Shown here piece by piece: positions 36,630 through 49,283 of a stretch of DNA of 64,000 bases. Positions within the stretch are counted from its first letter, which is position 1, and every line of letters begins with the position of its first letter. The stretch lies in NCBI GenBank assembly GCA_039881145.1, contig JAYKKI010000009.1, positions 6,172,501-6,236,500 on the forward strand, read 5' to 3'. Position numbers and translations under genes: made by a program. The stretch is from Druceiella hillmani (Eukaryota > Arthropoda > Insecta > Lepidoptera > Hepialidae). A model generated the notes under the pieces. That model was not told the origin of the DNA, searched no databases, and saw only the letters and a list, made by a program, of their open reading frames with translations.

Positions 36630-39050
36630 CTGTCGCTTTACGAGATTTGTTTAAAAGTATAAATGATGTAAATATTACACTAATACAATTTATGCACATG
36701 TTTTTGTTATTATAGAAAAAAAAATTATTGAAAATAATATTTTGTTTTATTTAACAATAATTTATTCACAAATTGTTTGGTCGCTTTTTATACTTTATAA
36801 TTCTTTGTTTACTTTTTAATAAAAACCAGTAACGATACGCATTTAACGTATCGACACATGCATAAAGTAGGATTCTATATTTGTGTCCTAAAATTATTAT
36901 TGAATTTTATTTTTTTTAAATCGACGGTAAGAAAATTTTAAGTGGGCACATTTTTTTGCAATCTAAAATTTAATATTTTACGAATGGAGCTAAAAATGCA
37001 TGTGAAAGTTTAATATAATTTTGAAGACTTTTCTAATATAGAAATAATATACACCATATTATGTTTTTTTAAAATATTATCCATTAAGTATTTTATGCTT
37101 GCTCTCTTGAATCTTAAAAAAATAAAAAGGTACTAAATTATTTTCTAACCAATCCATTCTACTTTTTAATCCATATTTTATTTTCACGTTTGCTTGAAAA
37201 GCTATCCAATTTACATTCTTAAGACGATATCCAATTTTATGCAAGATATTTTACCGCATGATTGGAAATTTTACATTGCTCTATTTCAAACGGATCGTAA
37301 TAGAATACTTTTCAAAAACACATACTTTGTTGAAGAAGAACCAAGAAGTAAATATTTGAGCTGATGTTATCACCATATTTATGTTAAAATGATTATTGAT
37401 TATTTTAAATTATTTGAAGTGAATTGCACAATACCACTAATTGTCATCATATGCTCTTCTATATTATAGTTTCCTCTTGTTCTATAAAAGAGAAAAACCC
37501 TACCAATAAACCGCAATAAAATGAGTGTGAAAACAAGTGCTACGTAATTATTGAACGGTAACTGAAGACATATTTAAAACAAACTATATATTAATAAATA
37601 CTTAAGTATGGATATGATAAATACAGAATCAATATGAAATAATATAAAATCAAAACAAAGTAACAAACATGTTAGAGGTAGGGAATGGATAATTGGAGGT
37701 GTTGGAAGGAATTTCGATCTGCCGATTATGATAGTTAATATAAATTCACATGACTTTTGAACATAGAAAAAGAGGGCGCATTTTGAGCACTTGTGTTTAG
37801 TAGATCAGCTATACATAGTTTTGACAGAAGTTTTTGACTGCCAGTTATGATAGCCTATGATTTAGAGTGATATTCTATTAAATTGATAACACTAAATGGA
37901 ATGACTTAACAAATTAATCATAGTTAAATGTAGCTAACCGTTTTAGTCCAATGAAGTTTCTATAAGACACTATGCATCATTAAAAAAAATTTTAGCCTTA
38001 TTTCCTCATCCTCTTGGGTTGGCTTATCAATTCAACACGCCTTACACCTGTTTTTAATATGTATCACCAGATACCACATCTATGTAAACAAACGCTAATC
38101 AAACAGACTGACCAAGTTTGCACAGGTGTTTGAATAAAATGAGCAACTGTATTAGATTCCGTGCTTCGATACAGTAAGGTAGTGGTTGATTTTCTTTTAT
38201 TGAATTATCGGTTTTACTAGTTATGACTTTAGAAGAACAGAACTTCAATATTTTTGTTAAAATATAGGTATATCATCACTTCATTTCTAGTGTATGTTGA
38301 TTACTCGGATATAGAGGATCTACTAAAGAATTGCAGTATCTAAACTTTCTCAAATCTGCAATGTCTTATTGATATTAATGATATATAAGATAATTCCAGA
38401 TTTATTCGTATGATACACATATATTTCAATTCAAAATTTTACCAATGTCTGAAATTTTTGGTCTACACAAAGGATAATTTTTTCTAATTGTAATTTCTGT
38501 TACTGAATATACCTAAGTTCTATATGCCTAATGAACAAATGATGCCTAAATGATAAATGCCTAAGTTCTGTTACTGAATAAACCTAAGATCCGTAATTAA
38601 GGAAAATGGTAAAAGCAAGTGCTCACTATTGATTTAAATTATTTCTTTATAGTGCCACCATATAAAATGGCCAAGGTCATGTTTTTCTTCATTGTATTGC
38701 ATCACAAATGATGTAGATTAAACTGTGTAGCAGGAAGAAGATAATTTATTTGATAAATAAACCCCACTGCATCGCAAAAAGATGGCTGTTAATTTCAATA
38801 TGGATATTATGCGTTGTCAGCTCATAACACAATGCAGCTTTGCGTTGTAAATATTGTTCTATTAATTATTTTATGACATGCTAAAGGATAGTTACAATCA
38901 AGAAGAACAAACCTTCAAAAACAGAATGTTAGCGTTGAGCACAGTGTATCGTGGGTATCGTGGATTTAGTTCCATTCGAATGTCTCTATACTTCAAGAAC
39001 TCGGCATCAAATAATATCTATCAACACTTGTTCAGACTCGGATTCTAATT
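36630..39050. other. AT-rich stretch without recognised genes
   Basis: No gene or relic was recognised. A small tandem duplication with about 69-bp period repeats CTGTTACTGAATAWACCTAAG at about 38499-38587. Confidence 0.45.
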
Positions 39051-39056
39051 TTTTTT

Positions 39057-39278
39057 AGTCACGACATGCGTGGAGAAAGTAGCTCCATAGAGTACATTGT
39101 TGTGCAGGGATGACTAGAAGGCACTAGATCACGTGGGAGGTCATATATGGAGTGGACAGACTAGGTCAAGTATGGTGTAGGCGGTCTCCTGTATTAAGTG
39201 TGTGTAGTGTAACAGGGCGACGACAAATAAAATGAGATGGAGAGGCATCGTGAGGCGAGTAATAACAGTTACCCATAA
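39057..39278 (+). pseudogene. LINE reverse transcriptase C-terminal relic
   Basis: One plus-strand frame reads HDMRGESSSIEYIVVQG, stop, LEGTRSRGRSYMEWTD, stop, VKYGVGGLLY, then further stops, to ASNNSYP. This matches the extreme C-terminal part of RTE-type endonuclease/RT proteins: GHxMRG, LLQLIVQGKIEGKRGRGRR, WxDxIKxWxG and DRxxWRxxVxxV. Five in-frame stops mark it as an old relic. The upstream palm domain was not found. It is a different non-LTR lineage from the Jockey/CR1-like relics. Confidence 0.75.
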
Positions 39279-39683
39279 CAATACTACATGTTGACCACGA
39301 CTTCTCTATCAAGAGTGAAACGACGGAAAGGAAGAATGACGAGATGAGTAAATGAACCAGTGTTGTTTGAGTTATTCTATATTGGGAAAATGTTTAAAGT
39401 TATTAGTGAGTAAATTTGGCGTACTCCATAATATAGATAGTTGCAGATTCTAAGGTTTAAACTTTATAATGTATCAATAAAGTAATGAATAAACAGCTAC
39501 CCGGCGTCAATAACGTTGATATGTAAAAAAAGCCTTAAAGTAATTTGTGAGTAATTTGGTTTTTATTACTTTCTTTTGGTGAATATCCAAAATTTTGAAG
39601 CGGAAATGGAAGCAAAATATTAAAAACATATTACAAATAAACATAAAATATTATTTTCAGTGCTAAGCTAAACAATATTCTCG

Positions 39684-39865
39684 TTCACGCATACTACCAA
39701 TACACACACCTGCACACATGCACACATAAACGCAAGCGCACGTTCACGCACGTACGCACGCGTGCACACATACACGCATGGAAGAAAGCATACTCGCACG
39801 CACGCATGCACGCAGTCGTGTCACATATATCCGTATGCATGCACGCAAATCCGCATACATACATT
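39684..39865. repeat. CA/GCAC-rich simple repeat
   Basis: ACAC, GCACGC and CATGCACG units over about 180 bp. His/Thr/Arg-rich and Cys-rich frames through it are artefacts. Confidence 0.9.
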
Positions 39866-40421
39866 ATATTTTGTTTACAAATTTTTAAAATCGTCCCCTG
39901 ATTCTTTGTTTTTTTTTTCATTTTCATTTTCTTTCATGATTTAAACTTCGTTTTCGTTTATGTGAAAAACTACGCATACTATAAAGCTTCCCAATCTGAA
40001 AAAAATCTATACCCATGTTGTATTTCTTTCTCTGTTAGATATAAAAATTCTCAATTACGTAATGCAATCCAGTTGGCCCAATAAAAGATAGAACAAATAA
40101 AGGTAAAAAGTTAATGAAACAAAATTGTTTTTTAAAAAAATTAGTAACATGTTATAAACATTACAACATTAATAATTTTGCATCATATAATAAGTACAAA
40201 ATCTCATTTATTCTATAATCATAAATGTAAGACTTGCAAAACAAAATACAATCATAAATTATGGCCGCCGATATACAATAAGTCACAGCGATAAAAATAA
40301 CAGTGCAGATGACGCTGCTATTATTCGTTATTTTATTCTTTTTCTTTATATATAGTTGCGCACATGTTTACCTTGTTGTAACGAAAATATTTTCGTATCA
40401 GTTGCGTGTTCACTGATGTTT

Positions 40422-40423
<2 letters not shown>

Positions 40424-40463
<40 letters not shown>
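40424..40463. repeat. (TA)n microsatellite, short
   Basis: A perfect TA run of about 40 bp. Confidence 0.97.
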
Positions 40464-40465
<2 letters not shown>

Positions 40466-40783
40466 CACTTGAGGAAATATATTCCGTTCAACGAAACCAA
40501 ATTTTTTTTCGTATTGCAAATCAGACAATGCAAATTAAATTGTCTAATAACTTGCAAAACGCAATCAATTTTCCAAAAGATGATTTTTAATTGTAATCGT
40601 TCTAGTTACGATAATGTGTTTTAAAAATTCCTGTGTAACCATTATATTTGAGCGTATTAAAACGTATGGGATCAAGCAATCGCATCAGGGTTATAGCCGC
40701 TACTGTTATCGTGCGAGGTTTATTATTTTGATTACCACCTGTCTGGGTCTTGAAAGCTCGATTAATTTAAAATCATTAATTGC

Positions 40784-40784
40784 A

Positions 40785-40862
<78 letters not shown>
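40784..40862. repeat. (TA)n microsatellite
   Basis: A TA run of about 79 bp with a single TACATA interruption near its left end. Confidence 0.97.
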
Positions 40863-40864
<2 letters not shown>

Positions 40865-41733
40865 TATATTTTCATAGCAGTGTAAAAAACGAAAAAAGAT
40901 TTAAAAAATTGCACTTTTTTTCATTCGGGAGTTATTTATGGCTTCTTGATAGTTATGTACAATTTGGTCATTCAGTGAAATGTAACTCCATATGTACAGG
41001 CCTTATTTCGGAATGTTACATAAAAAATACGAGCAATGTTCCTCATTCTGTAAAAACATTTCGTTTGAAAAAGGGTTGCTTTATTCAGTAAATGAAGCAA
41101 AAAGGACGATATTTGAAATTGTTGTATTTACAATAGTCACCCTAGTGTAGTGGCCGATTATAAATAATTAAATAGAGCTCAACATCCGCTCTTAAATAAA
41201 AACGAATTTGCCGGTTTTTGAGTACATAATTATAACTGTTTTTTTAATTATTTCATAACCTCAGATTAAGAATTGCTTATTAATCTGATGTTGAAGACTG
41301 ATAATGTTTAATGTATTCTATATCAATACGGTAGCAGTGCTGAAAGTCCTCAGAACTATCCATATATAAAAATGGTGATAAAAAATAACACAAACTTCGT
41401 AAATCAAATTTTTACTTGAACAGTTTAGATATTATACTCGAATTTAAGGATTGTTTTTACAAATTGACGGCAATTTAAAATTATCTTTATCACGTTAAGA
41501 TCAATTTAACGCGAGAAAGTTTTATTTGGTGGTCAATTTCATAAGTAACAAGGTTAAGATCGACTTCGATTAGATTTTATGGTAAAGGTTTGCCTATTAG
41601 TAGACTCGGGAAAGTTCAGTCATTGGTGTGAGTCAAGTCTGGAAAATTCCACAAGATAATTTGAGCGTCAAAAAGCTTTGTTTTAGGTGAATAACCTAAT
41701 ATGTAATAGACACTAAAAGTTTGCGTTGATTGT

Positions 41734-42252
41734 TGTAGCGAAATGTTAGAAAAATTCGACAGATTTTACTCAAATGAAATAATGGAGAGGTTGATTCACT
41801 GTTACGAACTCGATATTAAGAGGTAGTTTGCGTAGTGAGTGTTTCTTTCTATAAGTTCCAGATACTGACATATCATCCATGGTTTGCTTGTTATTTTGGA
41901 AAAAGTTTGGGAGCAACGCATAGCAATATCATTGACGGTGGTGTTCGTAATCTGCTCACTACAATGCCTCCCTACACTTAACTAGGAGAACGAGTATTTG
42001 ATTACCACGGGTGAACAAATGATGCGTCAATTGCAAAAAAGTCTAGAATTTGTCTCTAGCGATCTCCATTTTATCCCAAAAATGAAAGATTAAATGCGAG
42101 GAATATGATACCCACATGTCAAAAAAGTGGTGACTATGTTCAAAAATACCGCTAGAAAGATGTCAAAAGAAGAGAGAGTTGAATGCTTCCATCAGTGGTT
42201 TTATCGAATGAAACGATACATAGATTTTCACGGATAATATGTTGCGAAGTAA
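41734..42252 (+). pseudogene. Mariner-like transposase relic
   Basis: Plus-strand pieces match mariner transposase in order. CSEMLEKFDRFYSNEIM and LIHCYE stand for the segment before the first catalytic Asp (GDESW). After a large deletion come SSDLHFIPKMKD (family SPDLxPxDFxxFPKLK), RYPHVKKVV, KNTARKMSKEERVECFHQWF and YRMKRYIDFHG near the C-terminus (about 42050-42235). In-frame stops and missing DDD core show it is inactive. Terminal inverted repeats were not identified. Confidence 0.75.
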
Positions 42253-42259
42253 TAAATAA

Positions 42260-43555
42260 ATTAATTAGCTAATTGATCGGATTACGATTATCTAAAACTG
42301 TCAGGAACATCTCCCGTATTACACTTAAGCAAATTTATGTACATTAAAATTATTAATGAAAAAATATTTACAGTTTTATGACTCATCGGTAAGTTTCAAA
42401 TCGTTAAAATTAATTTTCACAAGAATAAATATAAAATATTCAGTGTATAAACAAATTATATCGCAATTGTCAATTGATGCATCGTTGTAAGACAAGGAAC
42501 AAGGCAACGATCGTAAACATACTGTCATATGTTAATATGCCTAACCGTTCCGAGACAATAACCACATTACTTTGCAAGATATAGTCTTATTTATCCGCGT
42601 GATCCAATTAGTTATTATATCATTTTATATTACGTAAATATCATTAACGCTCACAAAGATCGCCAGATCAATTCTAGATTTATGGATTTTGCAAGAGATA
42701 TTGTTACCGATTTTGTGATTGTACGAACTATTATTAAATTGATTCAAATCCCACGGGTACTACATGCTATCAGATTTTGTATGTTATACGAAAAAAATTG
42801 TTAGGTCATTTATTAAGATATGTATCATAATTTTTTCATTATTGCTTGAATGTGTTTTGTGAATTTTTTTTATAATTACATACTATTCATCCATAGCCGG
42901 TTCAATCAATTAATGTTTAGCCTAGTTAGTTTATTTATTTACGGGGCAAAAAGTTTTTTATAATTAGAAGTATGAATCAAATGAATATAAATAAAAGAGG
43001 AGACGCTTATTTTGAACTTTATTAATTTTATATGGTTGCTCTAAACATTTCACTTTAAATAATGTGTCCAGTGATTATAATATTCTTTTATAATTTTGTT
43101 AAATATTGCATTAAAATACCTGTAAAAATATCATCAAAATATTCTTCATAAGTCCATTTAATCAAAAATGAGTCTTCCGTTAATCGATCTTACTCGATGC
43201 TTAAAACATATTTTTCCAGAAAAAATTGACATCTCTAATTCACATCATAAATTTGGTTTTGTTTGCTTGGTTTGTGCTCGTCGTAACAAGTTGTTTTATA
43301 TTTATTTGTATATATTAATATGGTTAAAGTCTCTTGATGTGCACAACTAGGATATTATCGTGCCGTGACATTAATTATTGGTATTTGAATATAAACACAA
43401 TCTACATCATAGGCGCCATGTACCAAATCGTTGGTGATGAGAAGATAGCATCTAAACTATCCTCACTGGTTTATAGAATCAATAAAATTGTTGCATTAAT
43501 ATTCGGTACAGTCTACTAAGAGAAAAAGGAGATAATAATTATTGTTTCTGGAGAA
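42260..43555. other. AT-rich stretch without recognised genes
   Basis: No relic or gene was recognised; two 60-codon plus-strand frames at 43168-43350 and 43334-43519 lack any motif I know. Confidence 0.4.
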
Positions 43556-43559
43556 AAAT

Positions 43560-44290
43560 TGCAAGGATAGTTTTCTGGGATGACGTTTTTTAAACAATTT
43601 ATCGTCATTTGTGTTAATATTAATGTAAAATTGTATTTTATATGCCAAAAAATAATTATAATATTTTCCAACTTTAATTATAGTGTTGGCGGACAAGAGC
43701 AGATGAACCTGTTGGTATCTACATATGCGGGAAAGGTCTTTCCATAGAATGCATTTCTCTGCTGAGGGATTAGAAATGGTGCTTATTTTTCTAATGAATT
43801 TCAAAATTATAGACAAACAGATATACGAACTTAGATAGGAATATGAAGGTGTAATGGGATTACTGAAAATATTGTACAAACAATGTCGAAGATGGAAGTT
43901 TTTCGATCACAAATTTTTAACCCCTTAAGTCGTTACTGATGTTCAAGTATGTGGTGAAATTTTTATATTTCCGATTTGAAATGTATAGCCTGCATGGCTT
44001 TTCAAGTGGGTAAATATTTATATCATTTAAAATGATATAAATATTTACCCTGTGAAGTCCTATGAGAGAGTATATTTTATTAAACATCTTACGACTAACA
44101 TCAAATTTACTATAGAATACTATAAACGATCTTATCAATTAGTAGACCAAGATCTTTTGCAGTTGAAGTCAAAGGGACAGTTGTTAATGAAATACTGGCA
44201 AATCGTTTAAACAGGCTGCTGCCGGCAATTTAATATAAGAACCAATAATGTTAGCTTCTGATTTAATAAGTTTAATCAGAGGACCTGGCT
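43560..44290 (-). pseudogene. Non-LTR retrotransposon RT C-terminal relic
   Basis: On the minus strand: LIKSEANIIGSYIKLP (family NPxKSxAIIIGS) at about 44215-44265, VPLTSTAKDLGLLIDK at about 44131-44180, VSRKMFNKIYSLIGLHR at about 44055-44110, and, after an interruption by a palindrome, ILWKDLSRICRYQQVHLLLS plus ANTIIK (family LxWLxxxxRRxxHLLxxxxKII) near 43680-43750. This is the thumb and connection region after the YADD motif, which itself is absent. Several stops and shifts are present. The 127-codon minus frame at 43496-43879 is part of this relic rather than a gene. Confidence 0.6.
44008..44050. repeat. Perfect 21-bp inverted repeat with 1-nt centre
   Basis: Arms 44008-44028 and 44030-44050 are exactly complementary around a single A at 44029. 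It interrupts the LINE relic between the SLIGLHR and PLEKP segments, so it arose after or during its decay. Confidence 0.92.
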
Positions 44291-45000
44291 TACTACCCAC
44301 TGACTGAACAGATATAGACCTCCATTCGGTATAGTAATGAAGAAAGACATTTCTCCCGTATAGTATACGGAATTCCTTTTCTTTTTTTTATAAATGTTTT
44401 ATTGCGAGTACAGATTTTTACTGAATAATATGAAATTTCAGTAAATATTAGTGTCAGTTTACATAGACAAGGTAAAATATCCATGGGTTTTCAGATACTA
44501 TCCGTAAATTGATCAAGGCCAAATAAATACAAAATTTCTTTTGCACTGATTTGAAATATTTCATTCGATATCTCACAAAATTTTAAAGAGTATACAAACG
44601 TAATTCATATCACATACGTAAAGTTTAAACACTAAATTCAGACGATAATTAAAAGCATGTTGACTATTTTTTTGGGTTTTACTAAAGGAAGTTTCTGAAC
44701 CAGAATTGGTTAGGGATATTTTGGCAGGCTAAACACTTTCATTAAAGATGTGTGTTTTATAGGAAGAACTACCATTATTGGACAAGAAAAAATTCATATA
44801 TCGAGTTTGACATGTCTCAACATGTCAGGTGATTGTTAAATATCTGGGCGGGAATATATAATGAAAACAGTTGAACCTTTTTTCAAATTAGGATGAATGC
44901 CAATTTTTACCAACCTTTAATTGTAACAACGCTTGGTGACGATAGTGGTAATTAACCTCTACTTGATATGATTCACTTTTAGTTTAAGTACGATGAAGTA

Positions 45001-45177
45001 ATATCACACTGCATCAAAAGTCACAAGGAGGCTTAATACCTGGTTTGGTGAAAAATGAATGGTCAATTAGAACGATGCAAATGGCTTGTTAGGTCGCTGG
45101 ACAAACCTCCGATAGATTTTTTCTTGCGCGGTTTTATAAAAGAATTTGTGTCTTCTATGCCTTGTGCAAGTAATTAA
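45001..45177 (+). pseudogene. Second mariner-like transposase relic
   Basis: YHTASKVTRRLNTWFGEK in one frame (family H-x-A-x-x-V-R-x-x-L-x-x-x-F-G-E-R), then, after a frameshift, KWLVRSLDKPPIDFFLRGFI and KEFVSSMP (family W-P-x-R-S-P-D-L-T-P-L-D-F-F-L-W-G-x-x-K). The last catalytic acidic region is present but the protein is broken by stops and a shift. It differs from the relic at 41.7-42.3 kb by its DFFL-x-G-F-I-K style, so two lineages are represented. Confidence 0.75.
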
Positions 45178-45195
45178 ATAAAGGTCTATATATTT

Positions 45196-45858
45196 GGTTG
45201 CTATCCATACTTCACAGAAGGTTGATTGTCTCAGTAGGCGAGCGTCATTTCCAACACTTTCTATAATACTGCTGAATGTTAAGGATGAGTGATATTACTA
45301 ATTTCCGCGCAAAGCTTTATTTCCAATAAGACAATGTAGAGCATTAAAAATAAATTGTCATTTCTGTTTTATTATCTTCTGATTATTTGTTACTTATTTT
45401 TATTTCTATTCTATTGTTTTCTAAAAATTGTTTTTTATTATTTTTGAAAAACTAACCAATGCTAATCGTAAGTAATGTCAAATAATTTCATAGATATTAC
45501 TCAGAAACTTGTTATAAAATATTTAAATACTTTTTTAATTAGCAATGATTGCAAGTGTGGAATTGGTGGGAAGTTCTGCAAATGATATGAAACATGCGAT
45601 TAATTTTTTTTCTGTGGACAGAGAGAATAATCAAAGAATATTGTTTTTTCACATATTTAAGGTACGTTTGTCTACTCCACCATCTGTAGTGTTCAGCTAT
45701 TAAAAAATATATGAACATCTGTCAAACGGAATAATTGTAAATTGGTGAAATTTACATTTATTCCGTTTGACAGATGTTCATTCGTCTTGAGTATATTTTG
45801 TAACTTTCCATATATTTTTGGGCCCGATCAATCGTTGATTGATATGTGGATAGCAACC
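45196..45858. repeat. 12-bp inverted repeats bounding a 663-bp segment
   Basis: GGTTGCTATCCA at 45196-45207 is exactly complementary to TGGATAGCAACC at 45847-45858. The enclosed segment has no frame of note and includes the large hairpin at 45712-45780. It might be a small non-autonomous DNA element, but target-site duplications were not evident. Confidence 0.35.
45712..45780. repeat. 32-bp inverted repeat (hairpin), one mismatch
   Basis: Arms 45712-45743 and 45749-45780 pair with one mismatch around the loop GGTGA. This is the longest hairpin in the window. No terminator or gene is adjacent. Confidence 0.9.
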
Positions 45859-46828
45859 GAACTCTTTGGCATTCGTTTAATTCAACAAATGCTTCTTAAA
45901 CTGTTGCTTTAATTAGTTGGTCCTTTTTTGTGGTGCATTGTGTTAATCACAAGGTTTACGGTCTTTGACGGCGCAACGCACTGAGTGCTCGCAGGTTTGA
46001 AATTAAGCCGTTCGTCAAAGGGTGCTGGATTAATGTTTGTAATCATGTAGCTAAAATACCACGGACAAATGATGAGTAACATAGCAAAGGAATATGGTAG
46101 GTAGTTGACAAGTGTAATCTAACCATTAATTTGATTTAATATTTTAAAATTTTACCACCTTAAGTAATAAAATAAACTTTTATGCTAATGATATATTCGA
46201 GTGACATTTTTGATAACTGAGGTCTCCACAGACTAAAATTTTGGCAAAAAAAATGTTTTTTTTAAGGCAAATATTTATCATGTTGTTTTAGATTTAAAAT
46301 AATGCATATTAATATGAACGTAATTGATCTTACAATGGCGCAAGTTAGAAACAATTATTTTATTTTCATTACAAACAATAATTTTTTAAGAATAAACCGT
46401 AAATAATGTTCATTTTGCTGTCACAAATACGACTACGTGAATTAGTGTATACCAAGTTACAATATCGCGATTTCTCAATGGAGATCTGGAATAGTGCGAT
46501 ACGGTTGTTTAACTGTGCCGAAAGATTATTTTCAGCTAATCTCTAGGTAATATTGCGTTTATGATTTATATATATTTAAAGGGGCTGTTAACATATAATT
46601 TACGGCTTAAGCTTAATGTCGCTTTAAAATATCCACGTGATAAATTCGAAATAAATATATTTTACCAGAGCTATTCATAAACGATAAAAGATTAAGAAAT
46701 TTACCCACAAAAATATAAATTTTACTATTTTTTTCTAAACAAGTAATAATTCGGACTATGGTCCATGGGTAAAAGTTAGGAGGTTTACTCGTCCTTTTAT
46801 ATGTATCATGATCGTTTACACCATGTAT

Positions 46829-47080
46829 ATGTGTGAGTGTGTGTGCGTGGGTGCGCTCGCGTGCGCGCGCGTACGCAGGTGTGTGCGTCTGTGTGCATGT
46901 GTGTGCGTGGGTGTGTGTGTGTGCGCATGTGTGTGTGTGCTGTGTGTGTGAGCGCGTGTGTGCGCTTTTGTGTGCGCTTATGTGTGCGTGTGTGTACGTG
47001 TGGGTGCGTGTGTGTGAGAGCGCGTGCGCGTGTGTGTATGCGCGCGTTTATGTGTGTGTATGTGTGTGTGTGTGTGTGTA
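46829..47080. repeat. (GT)n/GTGC-rich simple repeat
   Basis: About 250 bp of GTGTGT with frequent GTGCGT and GCGCGC units. Cys/Val/Arg-rich frames through it are artefacts. Confidence 0.95.
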
Positions 47081-48364
47081 CTCATCGTTTTTATACATTT
47101 TTCTATAAAACAAATCCTTCCTAAATTTATATAACGGAGGAAATACTAAGTGAAAGTATAACCCGCACGTGTCTGTGCATTAAAAATATTGGTAACAAAC
47201 AATGATGGGGGGAACATAAATAAGAGAATTGTTAATTTTTGGAATGTGTGCCTATTCCTTTGTGTTTTCTGTACGTGTTTGTTTATGTCGTTTTGAAATT
47301 TCAACTTGACATAATATTTATTTTTAGTTCATTTCAATTAGTACACACGATTGAAAAATATGCGAATTTGGTATTTGAAAAATTCATTCATATTGCATTG
47401 GTACAACTAAATCAAAGAAGAGTTTAGTTTTTCGACGCGTGGGATACGACAAATTTATAATGTACCTATATACATCAATGTATGGTGCTACTTGTTTTAA
47501 ATCTGGATTTAAAACAGTATTTTTTTTATTAATCTATTTTTATTTTATTTTCTGTAAAGGGAAAAAAACAAACACTATTTGAAATATTCTATGAATACTA
47601 AATACGAAATAAGTTTGTGTTCCGTCATTTCCACAAAGAACAAAGAAAAATAAATACAGTTATAATATATGCAATTAAATACAACAATACATAAAAGTAA
47701 CAATGTTAATTTAAGCAAGTGAAACAATATTTTTTTTTTAGAATAAGACATAATATTAATATGGAAAACACTCGTAATTAACTTATCAATTATATAAAGC
47801 TGCAATTATGGAATACAAGTTATTTATGTAAGGCACTCTATTTAACTAAGTTGGACAAACAATGAATAAAGTAAAATGATAATAACATTACTGATCCGTC
47901 TGCTGCGCATAAATTTCACGGAGCCTGTTCTTTAGATATTTACCCGAATATGCAGTAATAAAATAAGCATGGGTAGAGAATAGGTGCGGAATTAAAAGGT
48001 ACTTCAGAACGCAAGTCGACTGCGGACAGAAGCATGAAGACAGGTTCGTTATCGATCGCCTTCCATGTAAAACATTTTTCGATTTTGTATAAACTGATTT
48101 TGTTTCCTCAATTTGTTTCAAATTTGAATCGGTTTTCAGTAATTAATATTTAATTATTTTGCTAAGATTTGACGCTGTTTTAAATAAGCTTTTACGTGTA
48201 AGCAAATTTACTGTTTACGTACTTAATTCCCAATACGTAAAATGAAACTAGAGAGTTATATTTTCTGCTCATTGACAGAAAGATTTTAGAAGGAAATGAT
48301 ATAGGGGACACATGAGAAAAACAATAGAAAACAAAAATTGTGAATCTCCTTATTTATTCATGAA

Positions 48365-48450
48365 TCACGAAATAAAAACTGAAGACATTTCCATGAAGTT
48401 ATTATAGATGGATTTTATTTGATCTAGGCTGATATGTCGTAATTGGTCAA
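48365..48450 (-). other. Candidate chemoreceptor-like exon, very tentative
   Basis: After a long pyrimidine tract and TTTCAG the minus strand is open for 28 codons (DQLRHISLDQIKSIYNNFME, then MSSVFIS and stop). The pattern L-R-x-I-x-L ... I-Y-N faintly resembles the intracellular loop of insect gustatory receptors. The adjoining AT-rich 110 bp at 48460-48560 is similar to 58620-58730, so two related loci may exist. Not enough for an assignment. Confidence 0.2.
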
Positions 48451-48696
48451 CTGAAAAAAAAAATACCAATTTCGCATTTCAATATGAAGCGTACTTACTT
48501 AATAAACTATACTTTTATAATTATAAGTGTATATTAATTTTACGGTTAAAAAATCATTTCTTTAAGTTTTGTCTTATGTACGTATAATACGGAATATGTA
48601 AATATACACTTAATTTATTTTTTTCAGATTTAATTTAAATACTTATATAGAATCGCAGGATATATTTTTGTTTTCAGTCATTAATTTTTAGCTTTC

Positions 48697-48960
48697 TTAA
48701 TTACTCCATTTAAGTTTTGATGATCTATCAATGAAATAACCAAATAGTGTACACTTAACTAGATAAATACAAACTAGAAACTTGGAGTATTTTGTAAACT
48801 CGTACATATTTTTGATACTTCTAAAATGTTCTGTAACCAAATTATGAAGGTGAAAGTAACTGTAAAGAGCATTGGTTAAAAGGTGTAGTGACTTGCGCGT
48901 ACGATGATACTTAAGGGTCATGTAGAGAACATGGTATTCTGCCATAACTTTGTATCTCAC
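48697..48960 (-). other. Unrecognised 87-codon ORF
   Basis: A minus-strand frame with mixed composition: MAEYHVLYMTLKYHRTRKSL, LLTNALYSYFHLHNLVTEHF and further residues. No domain was recognised. It lies 250 bp upstream, in the same orientation, of the candidate exon at 48365-48450 and could belong with it, or be chance. Confidence 0.2.
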
Positions 48961-49283
48961 CTAACCTAAAATTAGATTAAAGATATGGGTAATTATGATT
49001 TATCTAGCTATACAATATATTGACATTTTAATTAAATGTGTCAATTAAAAAGAATGTTTAAGGCAATAAAAAAAAATTTTAAATTATGAGCTGAAAATTT
49101 AAAAAAAAAAGTGAATTATCTATAATAAAGTGTTTCGTTAAACTTAATCTCATCAATATTGGAATAGTTCAGTGTAACAGATGATTTTGATAGGTCGTAC
49201 TTCGGTCTCTACGGAGATGTATTGACTGCCCATATATTAACCTATCGAAGTGTTTGTACACTAATACCATAATATTAGTGCGA

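Noticed and set aside
39694..39944. Cysteine-rich and His/Thr-rich frames near 39.8 kb
   Set aside because: They come from a CA/GCAC simple repeat.
43496..43879. 127-codon minus frame as a candidate gene
   Set aside because: Parts of it match the C-terminal region of a LINE reverse transcriptase and adjoining frames continue that relic, so it is better read as a pseudogene fragment.
46833..47124. Cys/Val-rich frames of over 90 codons in the GT repeat
   Set aside because: They are produced by the (GT)n/GTGC simple repeat and occur in two phases at once.
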